Origin: Bacillus haynesii
GTDB lineage: Bacteria > Bacillota > Bacilli > Bacillales > Bacillaceae
Assembly: GCF_001969855.1 (NCBI RefSeq)
Contig: NZ_MRBL01000009.1
Span: forward strand, 1 to 64,000
DNA length: 64,000 bases
Direction of reading: 5' to 3'
Within the stretch, counting starts at the first letter, position 1, and each line of letters begins with the position of its first letter. Made by a program: the position numbers and the translations under genes. This document shows, one piece after another, positions 47,815 through 56,493 of this stretch. The notes beneath the pieces are model-generated. The model made no database searches, was not told the DNA's origin, and saw only the letters and a list, made by a program, of their open reading frames with translations.

Positions 47815-47842
47815 ACCCTTTTTGAAAGGGTTCATTTTTTTT
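47812..47842 (+). terminator. ytzC terminator
   Basis: TGAACCCTTT/AAAGGGTTCA stem overlapping the stop codon, followed by eight T. Confidence 0.9.
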
Positions 47843-47853
47843 GAAAAAAGTGA

Positions 47854-47917
47854 TTGACAAAAAAAGACGATGTATTTAATGTATTAGGTGTACTATATCG
47901 AGTAATACAATTAACAC
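47854..47917 (+). promoter_or_regulatory. ytr promoter and candidate YtrA operator
   Basis: TTGACA (47854-47859), 17-nt spacer, TAATGT (47877-47882). Just downstream, GTGTAC (from 47888) faces TTAACAC (47911-47917), a loose inverted repeat where the GntR-type repressor YtrA could bind its own operon. The operator is inferred from position and symmetry. Confidence 0.6.
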
Positions 47918-47940
47918 ACACATGTAAAGGAGCAATACTC

Positions 47941-48069
47941 ATGAGTGATAAACATAAAAAAGTAACGCCAATGGTGGTCGTGGCGTTTATCATTGCCTGT
48001 TCGTTCTTGTTTGTACTTGCGAAGCTGGGCTTTATAATTCAAGAAAATTTGGGATACGTGTTTTTTTAA
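47941..48069 (+). CDS. ytrG: Small membrane protein YtrG (42 aa)
   Basis: MSDKHKKVTPMVVVAFIIAC followed by SFLFVLAKLGF: basic N-terminus and one transmembrane helix. AAAGGAGC lies 9 nt before ATG. First gene of the ytr operon, as in B. subtilis. Role unknown. Confidence 0.82.
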   Translation: MSDKHKKVTPMVVVAFIIACSFLFVLAKLGFIIQENLGYVFF

Positions 48070-48110
48070 AAGTGAATGACCTGAGATTGAACGAGAAAGA
48101 AGGGAGATAG

Positions 48111-48503
48111 ATGATTCAAATCGATCCGAGAAGCTCAACCCCGATCTATGAGCAGATTATCCAGCAGATGAAAGAGCTTTGCTTAAAAGGGATAATCAAG
48201 CCTGGAGATAAACTTCCTTCTGTCAGAGAGCTTGCAACCATTATCATTGCAAACCCGAATACGGTCAGCAAAGCCTATAAAGAACTTGAACGGGAAGGAA
48301 TTATTGAAACGTTGAGGGGAAGAGGAACGTATATTTCAGAAAACGCGAAAGTTACGCTTGATGAAGGGAAGATTGCGATGATTAAAGAGCAGTTAAAGCA
48401 GCTGATCATCGATGCGCATTACGCGGGGATCGACACCAAAAAGTTGCAGGAGTGGATGGCGGAAATCGACGAAGAAGTGAGAGGAGGCGAAGTGAATGAT
48501 TGA
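48111..48503 (+). CDS. ytrA: GntR-family repressor YtrA
   Basis: 130 residues: N-terminal winged helix (STPIYEQIIQQMKELCLKGI, NPNTVSKAYKELEREG) and the short C-terminal helical domain of the YtrA subfamily. In B. subtilis it is released by cell-wall antibiotics such as ramoplanin. Overlaps ytrB by 8 bp. Confidence 0.93.
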   Translation: MIQIDPRSSTPIYEQIIQQMKELCLKGIIKPGDKLPSVRELATIIIANPNTVSKAYKELEREGIIETLRGRGTYISENAKVTLDEGKIAMIKEQLKQLIIDAHYAGIDTKKLQEWMAEIDEEVRGGEVND

Positions 48504-49374
48504 GCTCAAATCTGTGTCAAAAACGATTGACGGAAAACAAATACTCAAAAACATCTCCTTTAAGCTGGAGGAAGGAGAGATTTTCGGACTGCTCGGAAGA
48601 AACGGCTCTGGGAAAACGACGCTTCTCCGCCTGATTCAGCAAATCCTGCTGCTTGATGAGGGAGATATCTTTTTCGGCAGCGTCAAGGTGAAGGACCATC
48701 CGCTCGTCAAGCGCAACATCGTCTATATGCCGGTTCAAAACACCTATTTCGAAAAATACAATTACAAACAGCTCGTCAATATTTTACGTAACATTTATCC
48801 GGATTTTGATGTTACATATGCGAATGAATTAATGAACCGGTACGATATTCCCGAAACAAAAAAGTACAGGGAATTGTCTACAGGATTGAAAAAGCAAATG
48901 TCGCTGATCTTGTCATTTGCGATCCGGCCGGCGGTCATCCTGCTTGATGAGCCGACAGACGGCATTGATGCCGTCACAAGACAAGACGTTCTTCAGCTGA
49001 TGGTCGATGAAGTGGCTGAAAACAACACGACGATTCTCATCACATCCCACCGGCTTGAGGATATTGAAAGAATGTGCAACCGAATCGGTTTTCTCGAAGA
49101 CAATACATTGTCGAATATCATGGATCTTGATGAACTGAAAGGCGATTTTATTAAAATCCAAATGGCATTTGAAGAAGATGTCAATTTGAAAATCAGGGAA
49201 AGGGAAATCCCTGTTTTGGATCACACCGGCGTGTTTTATACGGTGTTGATTCCGAAAGAAGACGATGTGAGCAAACAATTTCTAAAAAGTTTGTCTCCGA
49301 AAGTTTGGAACGAGCTTCCGGTCAGTCTAGAGGAAGTATTCATCGCGAAGTATGGAGGTAAGCGAAGATGGTAG
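48496..49374 (+). CDS. ytrB: ABC transporter ATP-binding protein YtrB
   Basis: 292 residues; Walker A GRNGSGKTTL, a degenerate signature LSTGLKKQMSL, Walker B VILLDEPTDGID and switch His SHRLEDIE. Pairs with YtrC. The C-terminal 70 residues form an extra domain. Overlaps ytrC by 7 bp. Confidence 0.9.
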   Translation: MIELKSVSKTIDGKQILKNISFKLEEGEIFGLLGRNGSGKTTLLRLIQQILLLDEGDIFFGSVKVKDHPLVKRNIVYMPVQNTYFEKYNYKQLVNILRNIYPDFDVTYANELMNRYDIPETKKYRELSTGLKKQMSLILSFAIRPAVILLDEPTDGIDAVTRQDVLQLMVDEVAENNTTILITSHRLEDIERMCNRIGFLEDNTLSNIMDLDELKGDFIKIQMAFEEDVNLKIREREIPVLDHTGVFYTVLIPKEDDVSKQFLKSLSPKVWNELPVSLEEVFIAKYGGKRRW

Positions 49375-50345
49375 AGCGCGGACTTTTATATAAAGAGTGG
49401 AAACAGCATTTTTGGATTTTTTTAGTTGTGTTCGCAGCGGTGATGCTGAGTGAACCGCTAGCGATTTTGAATGATTATTTCCAGTACCAGGGATGCCTTG
49501 CACAACAGAAAAAATTTCCCGATATAGAGTGCGTTTTATATAAAGATTATGAGCTGAGCGGGACTATCAGAATGTTCTGGGTTGGCGGAGTCGCGCTTGC
49601 GCTCAGCCAGATCGGGTTTGAACGGAGCAGAGGAACGCTTGATTTTACACTCGGCCTCCCTTATCAACGCGGCGTCATTTTCAATACGAAATATTTCTTT
49701 GGCATTTCAATTCTTTTAACAGCCCAGCTATTATCTTACTTTTTATCTTATGCCTTGATTGTTTTATATAAGATTGACGTCGTCCATTTCCATGAGTATT
49801 TTATCGGGTCGGTCATCTTCTGCTTTATGGTCTACTCGCTTGTCATGGCGGCGGGCGCGATGACCGGCAATCCGCTGGCCCAAATGATCGTTGCTTTTTC
49901 AGCATCGATTCTGCCGTATTTGCTGATCGGGCTTCCGTTGGCCAACTTTCGAATCATCCTAGGTTTCTTTGGGTATGACCCTGCTTTCTTTTATGGTGAA
50001 ACAGAACTATTAGATTATATAACGCCGATCATATACCTCAACCGTTTCGGCATTCAAGACGGCAGCCTGGCCTTTACGCTTATTCCGCTCGCCATGGGGA
50101 TCTTGTTTTATATAATCGGCTACTTCTGCTTTATCAGACAGCAGATTGAACGGAACGGACATTTTTTTCTTTGGGGAAAAATGGATCGTCCGATTCAAAT
50201 CCTTGTTATTTTATTCGGCATCTGGGGATTCGGGACAGCCTCTGGCTCAAGCCTGTACAGCTATATCTTCGGTATGTTGATCGGTTCGGCAGTCGGATTT
50301 TTAATCAGTTACTTCTTGATTTTTAAAAAAATAAAACAGCTGTAA
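49368..50345 (+). CDS. ytrC: ABC transporter permease YtrC
   Basis: 325 residues, about six to eight hydrophobic segments, ABC-2-like. Good ribosome site TGGAGG upstream. In B. subtilis two such permeases, ytrC and ytrD, lie in tandem (from memory); only one is here, and the next gene, ytrE, follows after 25 bp, so YtrC may work as a homodimer. Confidence 0.85.
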   Translation: MVERGLLYKEWKQHFWIFLVVFAAVMLSEPLAILNDYFQYQGCLAQQKKFPDIECVLYKDYELSGTIRMFWVGGVALALSQIGFERSRGTLDFTLGLPYQRGVIFNTKYFFGISILLTAQLLSYFLSYALIVLYKIDVVHFHEYFIGSVIFCFMVYSLVMAAGAMTGNPLAQMIVAFSASILPYLLIGLPLANFRIILGFFGYDPAFFYGETELLDYITPIIYLNRFGIQDGSLAFTLIPLAMGILFYIIGYFCFIRQQIERNGHFFLWGKMDRPIQILVILFGIWGFGTASGSSLYSYIFGMLIGSAVGFLISYFLIFKKIKQL

Positions 50346-50370
50346 TCCAAAATGGAGAGGAGATTTACAA

Positions 50371-51069
50371 ATGATCAGTGTAGAGCATATTCACCACTCG
50401 TTTAAAGTCGGCAAAAAGGGGAGAGAAAATGAAATTAAAGTGTTAAAGGACGTCTCGCTTACCGTTGAAAAAGGCGAAATCGCCTGCATTGTCGGACGGA
50501 GCGGCTCCGGAAAGTCGACACTGCTGAACTTGATTTCCGGCTACATTGCCCCGACAAAAGGCAACATCGTCATCGACGGCACGGATGTCACGAAGTACAG
50601 CGAAAAAGAATGGGCCGCATTCAGGCTTGAACATTTCGGCTTCATCTTTCAAAGTTTTCAGCTGATTCCGAGCTTGACGACTTTTGAAAATATCGAACTG
50701 CCTCTAACTTTAAAAGGTGTTCATCCGTCGGAGCGGAAGCAGCGCGTCAATGAAATGCTTCACCGCGTCGGCCTTGAAAACCATGCCGGCCACTATCCGA
50801 ATGAGCTTTCAGGCGGACAGCAGCAGCGCGTCAGCATCGCCCGCGCTTTAATTTTGAATCCTTCAATCATTTTAGCCGACGAGCCGACCGGAAGCCTGGA
50901 TTCCGAAACAGAGCAGGAAATCCTCGAATTCATTCGGCAGCTGAACAGGGAGCGCGGCATTACATTTGTCATCATCACGCACGATGACGAGGTGGCATCG
51001 ATCGCCAAAACGAAATTTCATTTATTTGACGGCGTGTTAGAGAAAGGGGGAGAGACTGTTGAAGTTTAA
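50371..51069 (+). CDS. ytrE: ABC transporter ATP-binding protein YtrE
   Basis: 232 residues, MacB/LolD type; Walker A GRSGSGKSTL, Q-loop FIFQSFQLIPSLT, signature LSGGQQQRVSIARAL and Walker B IILADEPTGSLD. Works with YtrF as a MacB-like pair. Overlaps ytrF by 11 bp. Confidence 0.92.
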   Translation: MISVEHIHHSFKVGKKGRENEIKVLKDVSLTVEKGEIACIVGRSGSGKSTLLNLISGYIAPTKGNIVIDGTDVTKYSEKEWAAFRLEHFGFIFQSFQLIPSLTTFENIELPLTLKGVHPSERKQRVNEMLHRVGLENHAGHYPNELSGGQQQRVSIARALILNPSIILADEPTGSLDSETEQEILEFIRQLNRERGITFVIITHDDEVASIAKTKFHLFDGVLEKGGETVEV

Positions 51070-52390
51070 GGATCAGTTGAAGTTCATTAGAAGAAATATG
51101 AAGAAAAACCGCCTGCGTGTATTCATGACCATTCTCGCAACAACAGTGGCCTGCGCGTTTTTAATCGTGCTCGCATCGGTCGGATTCGGCCTGCAAAAAT
51201 CGATGACTGAACAGCTGATGAAAGAGCAGATTGTCACTGAAATTCAGGTTGTCGGAAAAGAAGGAAAGAGCGATCAGAAAGTTCAAAAGAAAGACTTGAA
51301 AGAGTTTGAAAACCGCAAAGATGTGTCTGCGATTATCGAGCGCACGGGGGTGTACGCACCTGCTGAAGCAAAATTGGGCAGCAGGACCAACAATCAAATT
51401 TCGCATATCTCGATTACTGACATGGCCGCTGAGCAAAAAGCCAATATCAAACTCGATCGCGGCCGCGTAGCGAAAACACCGAATGAAATCGTCGTCGGCT
51501 ACCATTTCGGGAAGAACCTCTGGACGAAAAAAGAAGCCGCAGATTATGAAAAGCAGATGGAAAATAATGCTGAGGAAGTAAAGGAACCAAAAGGATACGA
51601 AGAAGATATTCTCGGCAAAACGATTGAATTAAAGATTTCAAAAATGGATGAAAAAACAGGTGAAGAAGGGAAGGCGAAAACATACGATCTGAAAGTTGTC
51701 GGAGTGACGAAAAAACCTTCTTATGAATGGGCGAGCGATTCAACAGTCTATGTCAGCGACGACATGCAAAAAGACATCACCGGTTTTCTGAAGGCGGACA
51801 AAGACAGCGGCATGATCGAAAAAACGCTTTCGGTTTACGCGGATAACTTTGAACATGTCGGACAGCTGACAACAGATTTGGAGGATGAAGGCTTCTACGT
51901 CGATTCAATAACGAAAAAACTCGAAAGCATCAATCTTTTTTTCATGGCTTTTAAAATCGGTTTGATCTTTGTCGGAGTCATTGCCGTCTTGATTTCAGCG
52001 ATCGGCATTTTCAACACGATGACAATGGCGGTTACAGAGCGGACGCAGGAAATCGGCATTATGAAAGCGATCGGGGCGAGTCCGAATGTGATCCGCCGAA
52101 TGTTCCTGCTGGAAAGCGCCTATATCGGTATCTTAGGATCTGTTTTAGGTATTATCATTTCATACGGTGTCAGCTTTTTAGTGAACAAGATTATTCCTGT
52201 CATTTTATCATCGGTTTCAGAAGGAGAAGCGAGTGCAGCAGACCTCAGCATCACCTTCTCGTACATTCCTGTCAGTCTTGTCCTCATCGCGACCTTGATC
52301 AGTGCAGGCGTCGCCATTCTTTCAGGCCTGAATCCGGCCATTAAAGCGACAAGAACGAACGTGCTGACAGCATTAAGAAGAGAGCTGTAA
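51059..52390 (+). CDS. ytrF: MacB-type ABC permease YtrF
   Basis: 443 residues; one N-terminal helix, a large extracytoplasmic domain (about 45-290) and three C-terminal helices (FtsX domain) ending VLTALRREL. The TTG start at 51059 overlaps ytrE. MacB-type systems are thought to move or pull on envelope molecules rather than import. Last gene of the operon. Confidence 0.92.
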   Translation: MKFKDQLKFIRRNMKKNRLRVFMTILATTVACAFLIVLASVGFGLQKSMTEQLMKEQIVTEIQVVGKEGKSDQKVQKKDLKEFENRKDVSAIIERTGVYAPAEAKLGSRTNNQISHISITDMAAEQKANIKLDRGRVAKTPNEIVVGYHFGKNLWTKKEAADYEKQMENNAEEVKEPKGYEEDILGKTIELKISKMDEKTGEEGKAKTYDLKVVGVTKKPSYEWASDSTVYVSDDMQKDITGFLKADKDSGMIEKTLSVYADNFEHVGQLTTDLEDEGFYVDSITKKLESINLFFMAFKIGLIFVGVIAVLISAIGIFNTMTMAVTERTQEIGIMKAIGASPNVIRRMFLLESAYIGILGSVLGIIISYGVSFLVNKIIPVILSSVSEGEASAADLSITFSYIPVSLVLIATLISAGVAILSGLNPAIKATRTNVLTALRREL

Positions 52391-52393
52391 AGA

Positions 52394-52419
52394 AAAAGCC
52401 GGCGCTATGCCGGCTTTTT
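52394..52419. terminator. Bidirectional terminator ytrF / yttA
   Basis: AAAAGCCGGC/GCCGGCTTTT stem with loop GCTAT, T run on the plus strand; touches the yttA stop codon. Confidence 0.9.
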
Positions 52420-53098
52420 AACGTTTCGGCGGTCTGTACCCCGCATCAAGCGCCTCCTGTTCTGTGCAGAACCAGCGAGCGACGTTTTTCGTGCGGTCAT
52501 AATAGGTACTTCCCGGTGTATGATAAATATGGTTGACGCTTCCTTTGATTTTGCACTCCTGTTTGCTTTCAGCGCTGCTTTTCTTAGCGGCTGGCGCGCT
52601 GTGTGACGTCCCGGCCTGAGCGGCGGCGTTCTTTTCTTTTACAGAGGTTTCGGCACCGCTGCTTTTTTCTTCAGCCTTGGCCAGTTTTTCTGTCAGCGAT
52701 TTTGTTTTTTTCGTAAGCGAGTCTTTTTCTTTTGTCAGTTTTTCGTTTTCATTTTTTAATGTGTCATTCTCCGTTTTGACTGCCTTCAGTTTTTCGTTTG
52801 CTTGTTTGACCTGCTGCTTTAATGCGGTTTGCTCCTTTTGCAAAGCGCTGTGTTCAGTTTTCAGTTCCTGAATCTCGACTGTCAGATCCTCCGTTTTTGT
52901 CTCATCGACGGCATATGTTTCCTCATCATAATAAGGTGCAGAGATGATCAAGAGGAGAAGTCCGCCTGCAAAACAAGGATAAAAGAGTTTCTTGGAAAAC
53001 CTTTTGCCTGGAGAAAAGATCCTTTTGATCAAATGAAATACAAGATAGCAGATGGAAAAAAGGAAGGATAAAAACCCGATCAACATGAGAGATTCCAT
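52418..53098 (-). CDS. yttA: Membrane-anchored coiled-coil protein YttA
   Basis: 226 residues in three parts: two N-terminal membrane segments (3-25 and 38-55), a long Lys/Glu-rich coiled coil (about 75-145), an Ala/Ser linker, and a C-terminal 45-residue Cys-containing domain ([20 protein letters not shown] and [16 protein letters not shown]). The last domain occurs at the C-terminus of various bacterial extracellular nucleases; it may bind metal or nucleic acid. AAAGGAG 8 nt before ATG. Confidence 0.78.
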   Translation of the reverse strand: MESLMLIGFLSFLFSICYLVFHLIKRIFSPGKRFSKKLFYPCFAGGLLLLIISAPYYDEETYAVDETKTEDLTVEIQELKTEHSALQKEQTALKQQVKQANEKLKAVKTENDTLKNENEKLTKEKDSLTKKTKSLTEKLAKAEEKSSGAETSVKEKNAAAQAGTSHSAPAAKKSSAESKQECKIKGSVNHIYHTPGSTYYDRTKNVARWFCTEQEALDAGYRPPKR

Positions 53099-53168
53099 GA
53101 TTCGTCTCCTTTCTTATTTGATAACTATATTTTAGCTTAAAAAAAAAATGTTTATATCGAAAAACTTC

Positions 53169-53197
53169 TTGCAAATCTAAATATTCAAACGTAAAAT
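53169..53197 (+). promoter_or_regulatory. Promoter of the S-box/metQ unit
   Basis: TTGCAA (53169-53174), 17-nt spacer, TAAAAT (53192-53197), followed by the riboswitch. Confidence 0.6.
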
Positions 53198-53227
53198 AAA
53201 GAAATCATTTAAAAACCGAATATGCAG

Positions 53228-53369
53228 CTTATAAAGAGAGATGGAGGGACTGGCCCGGCGAAATCTCAGCAACCTGCAGCAGTGCAAGGTGCTAAATCCA
53301 GCAGAATGTCAGGCGCATTCTGAAAGATAAGTTGAACAACTCTTTCAGACGGCTGAAAGAGTTTTTTTA
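53228..53369 (+). promoter_or_regulatory. SAM-I riboswitch (S-box) of the metQ-like gene
   Basis: CTTAT (53228) pairs with ATAAG (53327-53331). Conserved GAGATGGAGGGACTGGC, AAATCTCAGCAACC and AAGGTGCTAA segments are present. The terminator AACTCTTTCAG/CTGAAAGAGTT with loop ACGG and seven T ends at 53369. Confidence 0.95.
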
Positions 53370-53389
53370 TTTTGGAGGAGGAGATCAAC

Positions 53390-54214
53390 ATGAACAAGTT
53401 ATTAAAATGGACTTCTGCGCTGGGACTGGCCTTGAGTCTGGCGCTTCTGGCCGCATGCGGAAACAGTGCCGAAAGCGACGGCAAAACGATCAAAATAGGC
53501 GCTACTGCAGGACCGTATTACGACATGGTCAAAAAAGCGATTCAACCTGAGCTTGAGAAAAAAGGCTACAAAGTGGAAGTGGTCGAATTCACCGATTATG
53601 TACAGCCGAACACGGCGTTAAGCGAAGGCGAACTCGACGCCAATTTGTTTCAGCACGAGGTTTTTATGAAGTCATACAATCAAGAAAACAATAAAAATCT
53701 TGCCGCTCTCATTTCTGTGCCGACTGCTCCGATGGGTCTCTATTCTGCAAAATATAACGACTTGAACGATGTCAAAACGGGAGCGGAAGTGGCGGTTCCA
53801 AACGATCCGGCAAATGCTGCCAGGGCATTTTTAACCCTTCAGGATCAGGGGCTGATTCGGCTGAAAAGCGATGTCGACACATTGAAAGCCTCTGTGCAGG
53901 ATATTGCGGAAAATCCGAAAAAGCTGACATTTAAACAGCTTGAATCCGCCAATCTTCCAAGAGCTGTCGATGACCTGGATATCGCGGCCGTTCCGGGAAA
54001 TTTCGCTCTCTCCGCCAATATGAAGCTGCAGGACGCGCTGGCGCTTGAGAACATGCCTGACCGCTACCGCAATCAAGTGGTGGTGGATGAAAAAAACAAA
54101 GACAAGCCATTCGCCAAAGATCTCAAAGAAGCGGTCAAATCCAAAGCTTTCGAAGATGCGATCGATCGGGAATTCGCCGGCTTCGGAAAGCCGAAATGGA
54201 TGACGCAATCATAA
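53390..54214 (+). CDS. MetQ-family methionine-binding lipoprotein, orphan
   Basis: 274 residues, NlpA/MetQ family; lipobox LLAAC followed by TIKIGATAGPYYDMVKKAIQ and the ligand region NLFQHEVFMKSY. The S-box upstream says the ligand is methionine or a sulfur relative. No metN or metI/P partner is adjacent; it may dock on the main MetNP transporter. ATG 53390 has GGAGGAGG upstream. Confidence 0.88.
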   Translation: MNKLLKWTSALGLALSLALLAACGNSAESDGKTIKIGATAGPYYDMVKKAIQPELEKKGYKVEVVEFTDYVQPNTALSEGELDANLFQHEVFMKSYNQENNKNLAALISVPTAPMGLYSAKYNDLNDVKTGAEVAVPNDPANAARAFLTLQDQGLIRLKSDVDTLKASVQDIAENPKKLTFKQLESANLPRAVDDLDIAAVPGNFALSANMKLQDALALENMPDRYRNQVVVDEKNKDKPFAKDLKEAVKSKAFEDAIDREFAGFGKPKWMTQS

Positions 54215-54220
54215 ACAAAT

Positions 54221-54246
54221 CCCCCCTTTCAAAAGGGGGTTTTTTA
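54221..54246 (+). terminator. Terminator of the metQ-like gene
   Basis: CCCCCTTT/AAAGGGGG stem with six T. Confidence 0.88.
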
Positions 54247-54334
54247 TGTTGAAAATCGAAAACGTGTCAATTGAAAAAAATGGGCAAAACGAATAGAATC
54301 TAGAGGGAATGCTAAAGAGAAAGAAGGAAACGCT

Positions 54335-55516
54335 ATGCCGCGCACATTATGGCTTTTGGTCATCGGAATGTTTATCAATGTCACAGGGGCGTCTTTTTTA
54401 TGGCCGCTGAATACCATCTATATCCATCAGCATTTGGGAAAGTCGCTGACAGCGGCCGGATTTGTGCTGATGCTGAACTCAGGGGCAAATGTGCTGGGCA
54501 ACCTGTTCGGGGGATATCTATTCGATAAAATCGGCGGATTTAAAACGGTTGTTCTTGGAATTGTAATCACGTTTGCGAGCCTTTCTGGCCTCGTCTTTTT
54601 TCATGATTGGTTCCAATACATTCTTTTCTTGACATTGGCCGGTTTTGGATCAGGGATCGTTTTTCCGGCATGCTATGCAATGGCCGGCTCGGTTTGGCCG
54701 GAAGGCGGCAGAAAGCCGTTCAATGCTGTATACGTGGCGCAAAATGCAGGGGTGGCAGTCGGTTCAGCGCTCGGTGGAATTGTCGCATCTTTTTCATTTA
54801 CGTATGTTTTTCTGGCGAATGCGATGCTGTATGCCGTCTTTTTCATGATTGCGTTTTTCGGATTTAGACGCATCCGCTCTGAAAAAACCATGCAGTCTTC
54901 TGTCTTGGATCATGCCGATTCAGTCAACGGGAAATCGAGATTTTCCGCGCTTTTGGTTATATGTACGGGCTACCTGCTCGGCTGGGTCGCTTATTCGCAA
55001 TGGTCCTCGACCATCGCTTCACATACCCAGGAGCTGGGGATATCTCTGGGACAGTACAGCGTGCTTTGGACAGTGAACGGGGCGCTCATTGTTTTCGGTC
55101 AGCCGTTGCTCGGTTTTTTTGTGAAACGGTTTGCCGAATCGCTGAAAAACCAAATCGTGATCGGATTTGTCATTTTTATGATGGCATACGGAATTTTGTT
55201 TGGCGCTGAACGGTTTCCTGCGTTTCTTGCCGCGATGGTTGTGCTGACCATTGGCGAAATGCTTGTGTGGCCGGCTGTGCCGACAATCGCAAACCGTCTC
55301 GCCCCGAGGGGGAAAGAAGGATTTTATCAAGGGTTTGTCAACAGTATGGCGACCGGCGGAAGAATGATCGGGCCGCTTTTTGGCGGAATGCTGGTTGATT
55401 ATTTCAATATGCAGCTTTTGCTCGCGGTTCTGCTCGTATTGCTGCTGATCGCCATAGGGACGGCGTTTTTATACGACAGGAAGGAAAAGCAGCTCTCCGC
55501 TCAATCAGATGCGTGA
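54335..55516 (+). CDS. yttB: Major facilitator transporter YttB
   Basis: 393 residues, 12 predicted membrane helices, with the MFS motif GGYLFDKIGGFKTV in loop 2-3. The B. subtilis member is listed as a possible drug exporter. Substrate unknown. The ribosome site GAAAGAAGGAAACGC precedes ATG. Confidence 0.85.
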   Translation: MPRTLWLLVIGMFINVTGASFLWPLNTIYIHQHLGKSLTAAGFVLMLNSGANVLGNLFGGYLFDKIGGFKTVVLGIVITFASLSGLVFFHDWFQYILFLTLAGFGSGIVFPACYAMAGSVWPEGGRKPFNAVYVAQNAGVAVGSALGGIVASFSFTYVFLANAMLYAVFFMIAFFGFRRIRSEKTMQSSVLDHADSVNGKSRFSALLVICTGYLLGWVAYSQWSSTIASHTQELGISLGQYSVLWTVNGALIVFGQPLLGFFVKRFAESLKNQIVIGFVIFMMAYGILFGAERFPAFLAAMVVLTIGEMLVWPAVPTIANRLAPRGKEGFYQGFVNSMATGGRMIGPLFGGMLVDYFNMQLLLAVLLVLLLIAIGTAFLYDRKEKQLSAQSDA

Positions 55517-55742
55517 GTGACATAGAAAAAATAGGTAATTGTAATTATTCGAAAATGAATCGAAGGAATCAAGATTATCAACCAATTCTTCACATATAAT
55601 GGAAGAAACAAGCTTTTTTTCTTCTCAGACAGAACACATTTTCTGTATGGTAGTATCGAATATCATCGCAAGGGGTCTAGGGGGGCTGCTCGATGGCCTG
55701 AAGTCGCTTGACTAAACTAAGGGCTTTAGGAAGGTGATGAAG

Positions 55743-56066
55743 ATGCTGCATCAAGTTTTGGTTGCTTGTTTGATTGGAGGGATTATGGGGGTTCTCGGGC
55801 ACGTTAAAAAAAGAGGACGCCTCGAGAAACCGAGAACAACGAAACGGTTCATTTACCTTGGATTTTTTGAAGATATTCTTGTCGGAATGGTTGCTTCTAT
55901 TTTGCTTGTTTTATCTGCGGAACCTGATTCTGGAATTCAGCTTGTCGTTTTATCGATCATTGCCGGCTACGGCGGTGAAGCTGTATTGAGAAGCTTTGAC
56001 TTTGTCAGAGAACAGCAGGCAAATGTACAGAACTCCGAACGGCAAAACAAATCTCCACACGATTAA
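55743..56066 (+). CDS. ytvB: YtvB (DUF4257 membrane protein)
   Basis: 107 residues, two to three membrane segments (VACLIGGIMGVLGHVKKRG, FFEDILVGMVASILLVLSA). ATG 55743 lies 8 nt after AGGAAGG; ATG 55737 is also possible. Function unknown. As I recall, B. subtilis has the photoreceptor gene ytvA just upstream of this gene; it is absent here. Confidence 0.78.
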   Translation: MLHQVLVACLIGGIMGVLGHVKKRGRLEKPRTTKRFIYLGFFEDILVGMVASILLVLSAEPDSGIQLVVLSIIAGYGGEAVLRSFDFVREQQANVQNSERQNKSPHD

Positions 56067-56119
56067 GATCCTCACTCTTACCCTTTTTTTCAGCACATTC
56101 CCATTGTATACAAACCTGC

Positions 56120-56148
56120 TTGCACTTATGAACAGAATTCTATAAAAT
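56120..56148 (+). promoter_or_regulatory. Promoter of leuS leader
   Basis: TTGCAC (56120-56125), 17-nt spacer, TAAAAT (56143-56148), upstream of the T-box. Confidence 0.65.
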
Positions 56149-56180
56149 ACAGATAAGATTACGGTTACGGCAAGAACAGT

Positions 56181-56402
56181 GAAGAGGAGCAGTAAGAAGC
56201 CCATTTTGTTTCAGAGAGTTGACGGCTGGTGAAAGTCAATCAAATGAGCTTCCGAACTCACCTCAGAGTTGCAGCAGTGATAAGCTGCTGTCGCGTATCT
56301 GCGTTACAGATATCAAGTGAGTGTGCCGCGTGCACACTAACAAGGGTGGTACCGCGGGAAATCGAATCTCTCGTCCCTTCTTAGGGATGAGAGAGTTTTT
56401 TT
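56181..56402 (+). promoter_or_regulatory. T-box riboswitch of leuS
   Basis: Has the AGTAA helix start, a stem I with GAACTCACC carrying the leucine specifier CTC, and the T-box proper AAGGGTGGTACCGCGGG (56342-56358). The terminator CTCTC..GAGAG with loop TTCTTA and seven T ends at 56402. Uncharged tRNA-Leu(GAG) should switch leuS on. Confidence 0.95.
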
Positions 56403-56493
56403 GATTTTAGAATAATCTGAATATAACGCTGCCAGTCCCGTCCATACTTGAAGACAAAGAAGCCGTACACATATTCAAAGGAGGTTTTTACAA

